This document shows, piece by piece, positions 7,046 to 12,305 of a stretch of DNA of 12,305 nucleotides. Origin of the DNA: a bacterium (lineage in GTDB: Bacteria; Bacillota_I; Bacilli_A; Mycoplasmatales; Mycoplasmoidaceae). Position 1 is the first letter of the stretch; each line of letters starts with the position of its first letter. Below the pieces are notes generated by a model. It did not search any database. It was not told where the DNA came from and saw only the letters and a program-made list of their open reading frames with translations. The stretch spans positions 1 to 12,305 of the forward strand of contig JAGCPI010000023.1 in the NCBI GenBank assembly GCA_017645255.1, given 5' to 3'. The position numbers and the translations under genes are program-made.

Positions 7046-7916
7046 AATTATTATCTTCAGGTTTTCAAGTTACAATGCGTTTTACTAAATCAGGATTAGT
7101 ATGATAATCTTCAATTTCACTAATTGGTAAAGTTAATTTATCAATTGCTTGCATATCTTCACTAGTTAAAGTGAAATCAAATAAATCAAAGTTTTCTTTA
7201 ATGCGAGCTAAATGAGTTGATTTTGGAATAATTGCTACTCCCCGTTGCATATTTCACTTTAATGCAACTTGTGCCGCACTCTTATGGTATTTATTACCAA
7301 TGCTAGTTAATACTGGATTATGAAAAATATCGTGTTTTCCTTCATCTAATGGTGCTCATGCCATTGGAATAATTTGTTCATCATGCATTAACTTTACTAA
7401 ACTTGGTTGGGAAAAAAATGGATTTAATTCAACTTGGTTCACCATTGGTTTAGTAGAAGCAATAATATTAAATTCAGTTAGTTTGCATTCATCAAAGTTT
7501 GATACTCCAATCGCTCTTACTAATTTTTCCTTGTATGCTTTACAACATGCAGTTCATGCTCCATAAATGTCCCCAAATGGTTCATGCAATAAGATCAAAT
7601 CTAAGTAATCTAATCCTAAAAGCATTAGACTACGATTAATTGATTTGTATGCTTTTTCGTATCCAAAATCAGTCAATCAAATTTTTGTCACCACAAATAA
7701 ATCTTGTCTAGTGACTAATTTATCATTAATTGCTCTAGCAATTGCTTTTCCAACTGCTTGTTCATTGCCATACAAATAAGCAGTATCAATCATTCGGTAG
7801 CCAATTTTAATTGCATTATACACTGCTTCTTCGCATACTTGGTGGTCATTGATTTGGTAAACACCAAACCCAATGAGCGGCATTTCCACCCCGTTATATA
7901 GTTTTAGTTTTTCCAT
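7044..7916 (-). CDS. Aldo/keto reductase, copy 2
   Basis: A 290-residue aldo-keto reductase, tandem paralogue of copy 1. The tetrad is Asp44 and Tyr49 ([10 protein letters not shown]), Lys78 (VTKIW) and His111 (LILLHEPFG), and the IPKS cofactor motif is kept ([16 protein letters not shown]). TGA codons read as Trp at the same places as in copy 1, with one extra near the end (VTWKPEDNN). Differences from copy 1 include His-Gln to His-Glu next to the catalytic His, and a distinct C-terminal tail. The C-terminal loop shapes substrate choice in this superfamily, so the two copies may prefer different carbonyl substrates; that is inference. ATG 7916 has only a weak purine tract upstream (AATAGAAATTAATT). 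It is transcribed away from the surface-protein gene at 8179. Confidence 0.93.
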
Positions 7917-8008
7917 AATTAATTTCTATTTGTTATTAACGAGTTTATTTTAATAGGAAATATAGCAAATAATACGAAGATTGAATATTTAAAAAAAATA
8001 ATTAGCAC

Positions 8009-8037
8009 ATTATACATCATTTTTCTTAATTCATTAA
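8009..8037 (-). promoter_or_regulatory. Promoter of aldo/keto reductase copy 2
   Basis: On the minus strand, TTAATG (8037-8032), a 17-nt spacer, and TATAAT (8014-8009). This predicts a leader of about 85 nt before ATG 7916. The -10 is a perfect match; the -35 is weak. Confidence 0.55.
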
Positions 8038-8108
8038 TTTATTTAAAAATTTATGTAAATTTTATGTTGCAAAATTTTATTAAAAACCCGTTTTTTCTCA
8101 AATTTTTT

Positions 8109-8137
8109 TTGTAATTTTATTTTTGCTCATATATATA
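8109..8137 (+). promoter_or_regulatory. Promoter of the surface-protein gene
   Basis: TTGTAA (8109-8114), 17-nt spacer, TATATA (8132-8137). A run of eight T (8103-8110) runs into the -35 box, and a second run of eight T (8157-8164) lies in the leader just before the ribosome binding site. Such runs can slip during replication and change expression, which is only a possibility here. Confidence 0.5.
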
Positions 8138-8165
8138 AGAAATAAGATTAGATTACTTTTTTTTG

Positions 8166-8172
8166 AAAGGAG
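8166..8172 (+). promoter_or_regulatory. Strong ribosome binding site of the surface-protein gene
   Basis: AAAGGAG lies 6 nt before ATG 8179. It is the best Shine-Dalgarno match in the window and fixes the start; it suggests high expression. Confidence 0.9.
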
Positions 8173-8178
8173 CACCTC

Positions 8179-10476
8179 ATGAAAAAACAAGTTAAAAAAA
8201 GTTTAATTATTTTTTTATCATTAATTGGAATCGCAGCAATTGCAACAACTGCAATTGTTACTCCCATTGAATTAACTCATAAACAATCAGATTCTTCTAG
8301 TGCAGTAATTGCCAGCAATTCAACAACAAGTCCAGCAACTAGTGGAATTGTAGCAAATAATGCTTCAGTTAAAACAGCTGCTAGTGTTGCACCAACTAAT
8401 GCAAATGTAAAGAGTTCAACAACTACTTCTAATCCAACGTTAAAAAATGCTACTCCTACTTCTACTGCAACAAGTAGTACCAGCACAAATAGTAGTAATT
8501 TAGGTCCAGTTGTAGTTAACCAAACCATTAGTAACCAAAGCAATGCTTATTTTGCCCAATTAGATAACTTCTTATTAGCAAAAAATTCATTTAGTTCTTC
8601 ACAAATTGACCAAATGAATCAAATTATTGATAACACTGATTTCTTAAACAATGATACTGTTGGTAGCAGTTTAGTTGCAAGTACCAATGCTAATTCCAGC
8701 AAGGTTAATGAAACGATGCGAACATTAGCAAAAGACTTTGTAGCAAACATGCAAACCAATGGTTTACAAAAGAATGCAGTTCAAACCTTTTTAGCAAGTA
8801 AAAACGTTCCTACTTCTTGAGTTAACAAAAACACCACCATTAACAACGTCAGCATTAATGCAAGTAGTAAGTTAGTTACTTTACTATCAGTGCTATATAA
8901 ACTTGATCAAAATAACTCTAGTAATTTAATTAGTAATCTAAATGGTTTTATCAATGAAGATCTTCCAACGTATTTCAACATCTATCAAGAAAATGGTCAA
9001 CAACTATCCCCAATCTTCTTTACAAACGTTGTTAAGAGTGTTCAACTAGTATCAATTGCCAATGATACTTATCAATTTAGCATTTGAACGAAACCAAATA
9101 TTACATTAGAAAATAATGCAAGTAGTTTATATCACAATGGGCAAGCTACTGGCACTCAATTGACTTTAAACGTTGGTATTAATAAAAACAGAGAAACGAT
9201 TCAAACAATTAATTACAGTTTTAGCAACAATTTAAATTCATTAATTGAAAAAGCTGAAAACGAACAAAACTATGGGGCAAGTGAAGGATTAACCAAGACG
9301 CAATTAATTGGAGCATTAATTAACAATGCAATGTCCAATAATCCTAGTCAATACTTGACAATTAGTGTTAATGGTTATGCATTGCCATCATGGACTTATC
9401 ACTATTTCTTAACTGCAACCAATGGTATTACCATTAGTAGCATTAATGATAATGTTTACACAATGCAAGTTTCATTCCCTACTTCTTTATCATTCTGAAA
9501 GGTTAAGGACCAAATGATTCATGCGGGTAATGATTGCAACTACGTTTTAATTGACTATACATATAATAACAAAAATACTAACGATAGTACTGCAGTTAAA
9601 TTGAACTTACTAAGTGAAGAACAAATTTTAAAAGCAGAAATTAGTTTATACAATAGTCAAATTAATTCCACCCAAAGTAATTCATTAAGCACAAAGCGGA
9701 ATTTAGCATGAGATGAAGCTACTTATGTTTCTGATAACCTTGGCAGTTCTTCAAGTGCTGCTCAACAAGCAATGAGCGAATGATATACATTAAATAATGC
9801 TTATCACAGTAACAATGTAAGTCAATTTAACACTGATTTTAGTACCATTGAAAGTTACTACAACGCTGATGTTGATCCTGCTCAAACGCAATTGTCATTA
9901 ATTAATGATGCTAAAGAAGCAACTACCAAGTTATCTTCGGAAGAAGATGGACTTGCAATTGCTTCAACTGTAGCAGCAGGAATTAGTATGGCCTTGGCTG
10001 CTGCATATTGAGCTGGTACTTTCTTCTTTGGAGTTACTACTGCTAGTGCAATTGCTGCAACAGCTGCAGCAGTTTCATGCACTGCAACTACTGTCACCAT
10101 GTGAAAAGAATATGATGACACGCTAACTTTAAAGAGCGAAGTTGGAACTTCTTACCAAAAAACTTTGAATAGTATTAAGACTGTTGAATATAATCTAGGA
10201 ATGAAAAATCTTCCTGGTGAATTACGCTCAGTTTGAAGTGACTTCAAAGACTTATTTGATAGCAAAATTACTTCCATTCTAACTGCAACCAAAGCATCTG
10301 TTGGTGCCCAAACAGCAGTCGTAGGAGCTTGTGGTTGAGCTGATGAAGCATTGTTAGCATTAACGGCGGTTGATGCAGCATTATCACTTGCAGTTTCAGT
10401 AGCAACGATTGCATTAAATAGTGTTAATTCAAACTGATTAAATGCAATTTACAATGCGGTAAAAAGCAATTTATAA
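8179..10476 (+). CDS. Large signal-anchored Ser/Thr-rich surface protein
   Basis: A 765-residue protein once many TGA codons are read as Trp. The N-terminus (MKKQVKKSLIIFLSLIGIAA and on) is a basic head plus a hydrophobic segment to about residue 29. It has no lipobox Cys, so it is secreted or anchored by this segment rather than a lipoprotein. Residues 34-110 are low-complexity Ser/Thr/Asn/Ala, typical of exposed mycoplasma surface proteins. A large Asn-rich middle part (about 115-570) carries no motif I recognise. Residues 591-642 form 52 residues without a charged residue, rich in Ala and Gly. A helical charged stretch follows (643-711), then a second hydrophobic segment at 712-749. The protein could therefore span or insert into a membrane at both ends, like an adhesin or pore-forming protein; that is inference. 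The gene has its own promoter, strong ribosome binding site and terminator, and is divergent from the reductase gene. Confidence 0.88.
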
Positions 10477-10501
10477 GCCATAACTTCTTAAATAAGACAA
10501 T

Positions 10502-10534
10502 AAAAAAGTTGATCCAAACGGGTCAACTTTTTTT
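10502..10534. terminator. Bidirectional terminator between surface-protein gene and pseudouridine synthase gene
   Basis: AAAAAAGTTGATCC (10502-10515), loop AAAC, GGGTCAACTTTTTT (10520-10533). The stem is 14 bp with one T-G wobble, and T-runs lie on both strands. It follows the plus-strand stop by 25 nt and lies 19 nt past the minus-strand stop, serving two convergent genes. Confidence 0.9.
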
Positions 10535-10553
10535 ATCCTATCTTTAATATTAA

Positions 10554-11558
10554 TTATTTAAATGGATATAATTGTTTTAATTCCTGATAAATGTTAGGAA
10601 CTGAAAAGACCATTTCTTCATTAATGTGAAAGAAATAAGCACTTAATTCTTTACTAAATGTTAATTTATAAGCAACTAGTAATTGCGATTTATAAGGTTG
10701 CTTAATAAATTGATGCACCTTGGGATCATAATATTTTCCATCGCCCACTAGTGGGTGATTAACGTGCGATAATTGGGCGCGAATTTGGTGAAAGCGACCA
10801 GTAAGTAATTTAACATCCAACATGCTAATATTATTAATTGGATAATAAGCAATCACACGGTATTTTAACAAAGCAATTTTGTCGTTAGCTTCTACTTTCA
10901 TATTATTAACCACTGCTTTGTTAAATTTTTCATCTTTGTGCATGAAATTTTTTAGTAAACCAGTTTTTTCACTAAATTTACCATAACAAAAACAGTAATA
11001 ATCCTTACTTACTTGTCTACCGCTAATGGCTTCGTTCATTTTGGCAAGTGATCGTGCGTTCTTACATGCAATTACTAATCCTTGCGTATTGCGGTCTAAT
11101 CGATTGCACAATGCGGGAGCAAAACTGTTTTCTTCGTTTGGATCATATTCATGTTTTAAATATAAATACTTCTTGATTTGGTTAATCAAAACATTGATGT
11201 CAGTTTTGCTAGCAGTATGCGATAAGACCCCAATTGGTTTATTCACAATTAATAAATCATTATTTTCGTAAATTACTTGTAAATTTTTACAATCAGCTTG
11301 CAGGAATAATTCATCAGGTTGATATTTGGCAAAGATTTGTTCTTTTGCGTTATTTAATAAATCTTCGCTTAAATAAATAATAATTTCGTCATTAGGTTGC
11401 AACCGATAATTTGGATCTTTCTTTTGATTATTAACTTTAATCTTCTTGGTGCGTAACCATTTATAAATTAAAGTTTTCAACAAATTAGGATAACACTTAG
11501 CAATGAAATTATCTAAGCGTTTATTTTCATCATTTGGTTGCACATGTAATGTAATCAT
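10554..11558 (-). CDS. RluA-family 23S rRNA pseudouridine synthase (RluC/RluD type)
   Basis: A 334-residue enzyme of full family length that converts specific uridines in RNA, most likely 23S rRNA, to pseudouridine. An N-terminal S4 RNA-binding domain covers about residues 13-65 (RLDNFIAKCYPNLLKTLIYK, then KIKVNNQKKDPNYRLQPND). The catalytic domain includes VIYENNDLLIVNKPIGVLSH (about 95-114). The signature CNRLDRNTQGL has the catalytic Asp155, and LLTGRFHQIRAQLSHVNHPL is the family's second conserved block. The exact target uridine cannot be told; RluC- and RluD-like enzymes share this layout. It contains no TGA codons. ATG 11558 has only a weak ribosome binding site. It starts 9 nt after the stop of the small upstream gene, so it is probably translated from the same mRNA. 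Confidence 0.93.
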   Translation of the reverse strand: MITLHVQPNDENKRLDNFIAKCYPNLLKTLIYKWLRTKKIKVNNQKKDPNYRLQPNDEIIIYLSEDLLNNAKEQIFAKYQPDELFLQADCKNLQVIYENNDLLIVNKPIGVLSHTASKTDINVLINQIKKYLYLKHEYDPNEENSFAPALCNRLDRNTQGLVIACKNARSLAKMNEAISGRQVSKDYYCFCYGKFSEKTGLLKNFMHKDEKFNKAVVNNMKVEANDKIALLKYRVIAYYPINNISMLDVKLLTGRFHQIRAQLSHVNHPLVGDGKYYDPKVHQFIKQPYKSQLLVAYKLTFSKELSAYFFHINEEMVFSVPNIYQELKQLYPFK

Positions 11559-11567
11559 GAATTAGTA

Positions 11568-12008
11568 TTAGTTATTTTCTTTATTGGAAGTTTTAACTTC
11601 TTTATTAGTGCTATTTTCGTGAGTTGTTTGATTCTTTTTGGTTTGTTTTTGCAAACGACGATCATTTCTTGCGTTGGATTGGTTAGCAGTTGCATTGTTT
11701 TCGTTTTGCATCTTGCGCATTGCTTTGTTGCGACTAAAAGAGCGTTCTTGGTGGTACAAGTTTCTGCCACTAGCTGATCTAGTTGGATTCTTTCCTTCTT
11801 TATTTTCCTTATCGTTAGTTTTGTTTACATTTTCTTTGTTGATGTAACGAGGAGGTTTAGCATGGTGTACTTTATCCTTGTTACCACGCTTGTAGTAATC
11901 AGGGTGTACGTGTTTTACTTCGTCAATATGTTTTTCATCATCATAATCTTTTTCGTGGTGATGAAAACCTAAATTCTTATTTGGTTTTTCTCGTTCTTCT
12001 TTACTCAT
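11568..12008 (-). CDS. Small disordered His-rich, basic protein of unknown function
   Basis: A 146-residue protein starting at ATG 12008, chosen because AAAGG lies 7 nt upstream. The frame is open for 27 codons further upstream, but no ribosome binding site supports that. The composition is almost entirely polar and charged, with no hydrophobic core, membrane segment or signal peptide, so it should be intrinsically disordered. The N-terminal third is rich in His with Asp and Glu (LGFHHHEKDYDDEKHIDEVK then HVHPDYYK), which might bind metal ions. The C-terminal two thirds are Asn/Lys/Arg/Thr-rich (RSFSRNKAMRKMQNENN), which might bind RNA. It ends 9 nt before the pseudouridine synthase and is likely co-transcribed with it. 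I do not recognise the family. Co-expression with an rRNA-modifying enzyme makes an RNA-related role conceivable, but the sequence does not show it. Confidence 0.75.
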   Translation of the reverse strand: MSKEEREKPNKNLGFHHHEKDYDDEKHIDEVKHVHPDYYKRGNKDKVHHAKPPRYINKENVNKTNDKENKEGKNPTRSASGRNLYHQERSFSRNKAMRKMQNENNATANQSNARNDRRLQKQTKKNQTTHENSTNKEVKTSNKENN

Positions 12009-12061
12009 ATAATACCTTTCCGCATAATGAAATTTAACTTCAATATGACTTTGTTGTAAAA

Positions 12062-12100
12062 TAAAATAAATTGTTATTAAAAATAACAAGATTTATTTTA
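12062..12100. repeat. Inverted repeat between divergent genes
   Basis: TAAAATAAA (12062-12070) with TTTATTTTA (12092-12100), and TTGTTAT (12071-12077) with ATAACAA (12083-12089), form a 16-bp stem with a 2-nt bulge and a 5-nt loop. It lies between the start of the small minus-strand gene and the plus-strand gene at 12135. It is not placed to be a terminator of either gene, so an operator or structured site shared by the two promoters is possible. Confidence 0.5.
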
Positions 12101-12134
12101 ATATAAAAGAACTTAATAAATCTTATAAGATAGG

Positions 12135-12305
12135 ATGAAGAAAACAAAATTTAAAAAATTTGGGACGCATTTTATTGACTATACAACATTAATCATCAGC
12201 AAAGTGAACAATGGATTGTGACTTGGCTTAATTGCTCTTGGGTGCACCATTGCTTATTTTGCAGTTTTATCGTTGTATGTTATTCATAGCAAAGAATACC
12301 CAGGA
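12135..12305 (+). CDS. Membrane protein, N-terminal part (partial at window edge)
   Basis: ATG 12135 opens a frame that runs to the window end (57 codons) with one TGA-Trp. It starts MKKTKFKKFGTHFIDYTTL, a basic head with a short amphipathic part. A membrane segment follows at about residues 28-50 (GLWLGLIALGCTIAYFAVLS) and then a polar stretch (HSKEYPG). One membrane helix with the basic N-terminus inside is all that can be said; the family is not recognised. There is no spaced ribosome binding site: AGG directly touches the ATG. A TATAAG box at 12124-12129 would place the transcription start at or next to the ATG, so the mRNA may be leaderless, which is common in mycoplasmas. Confidence 0.7.

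Noticed and set aside
5966..7916. Reductase genes read as pseudogenes because of internal TGA codons
   Set aside because: The TGA codons fall at the same conserved Trp positions in both copies and the frames are otherwise intact; this is table 4 usage.
8277..8543. Minus-strand Val/Leu/Ala-rich open frame
   Set aside because: It is the antisense of the Ser/Thr-rich segment of the surface protein; the codon bias creates it.
9882..10121. Minus-strand Ala/Val-rich open frame
   Set aside because: It is antisense to the Ala-rich hydrophobic segment of the surface protein.
11555..11770. Minus-strand frame with a CARCKTK motif overlapping the His-rich gene
   Set aside because: It is the shifted frame of the His-rich gene; the gene with the good ribosome binding site at 12008 is preferred.
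1..12305. CRISPR array, tRNA, rRNA or insertion sequence
   Set aside because: I saw no regularly spaced direct repeats, no tRNA-like T-arm with matching acceptor ends, no rRNA motifs and no transposase motif with terminal inverted repeats.

Overview
The window reads as Mollicutes (mycoplasma-type) DNA. It is very AT-rich. TGA falls repeatedly at conserved tryptophan positions inside otherwise intact genes (both aldo-keto reductases, ribosomal protein S4, the DegV-like protein, the membrane and surface proteins), so translation table 4 applies. All gene limits below are rebuilt with TGA read as Trp. A genus cannot be fixed from this window.

Layout. (1) 1-136: 5' end of a minus-strand surface-type protein that runs off the left edge. 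(2) 137-1167: about 1 kb with no intact gene. It holds short decayed coding pieces, one resembling the start of an Abi-family abortive-infection protein, and a minus-strand structured RNA whose tail looks like a type II CRISPR tracrRNA; no CRISPR array or cas gene is visible. (3) 1168-2112 (+): a 314-residue protein with the layout of the helicase loader DnaI but with both Walker motifs and the sensor Asn replaced. (4) 5662-2170 (-): a probable operon rpsD - degV-like - MATE-like membrane protein, preceded by a leader of about 180 nt that can fold as a pseudoknot, probably an S4 autoregulatory element. (5) 5966-7916 (-): two tandem, closely similar aldo-keto reductases, each with its own promoter and terminator. 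(6) 8179-10476 (+): a 765-residue signal-anchored, Ser/Thr-rich surface protein with two long hydrophobic segments near its C-terminus, divergent from the second reductase. (7) 12008-10554 (-): a small disordered His-rich protein followed 9 nt later by an RluA/RluC-type pseudouridine synthase. (8) 12135-12305 (+): start of a membrane protein cut by the right edge.

Housekeeping functions (ribosomal protein, rRNA modification) are mixed with fast-evolving surface genes and a decaying patch that may once have carried defence functions. The points most worth a second look are the nucleotide-binding-dead DnaI-like protein, the tracrRNA-like RNA next to an Abi-like remnant, the rpsD leader pseudoknot, and the C-terminal hydrophobic module of the surface protein.
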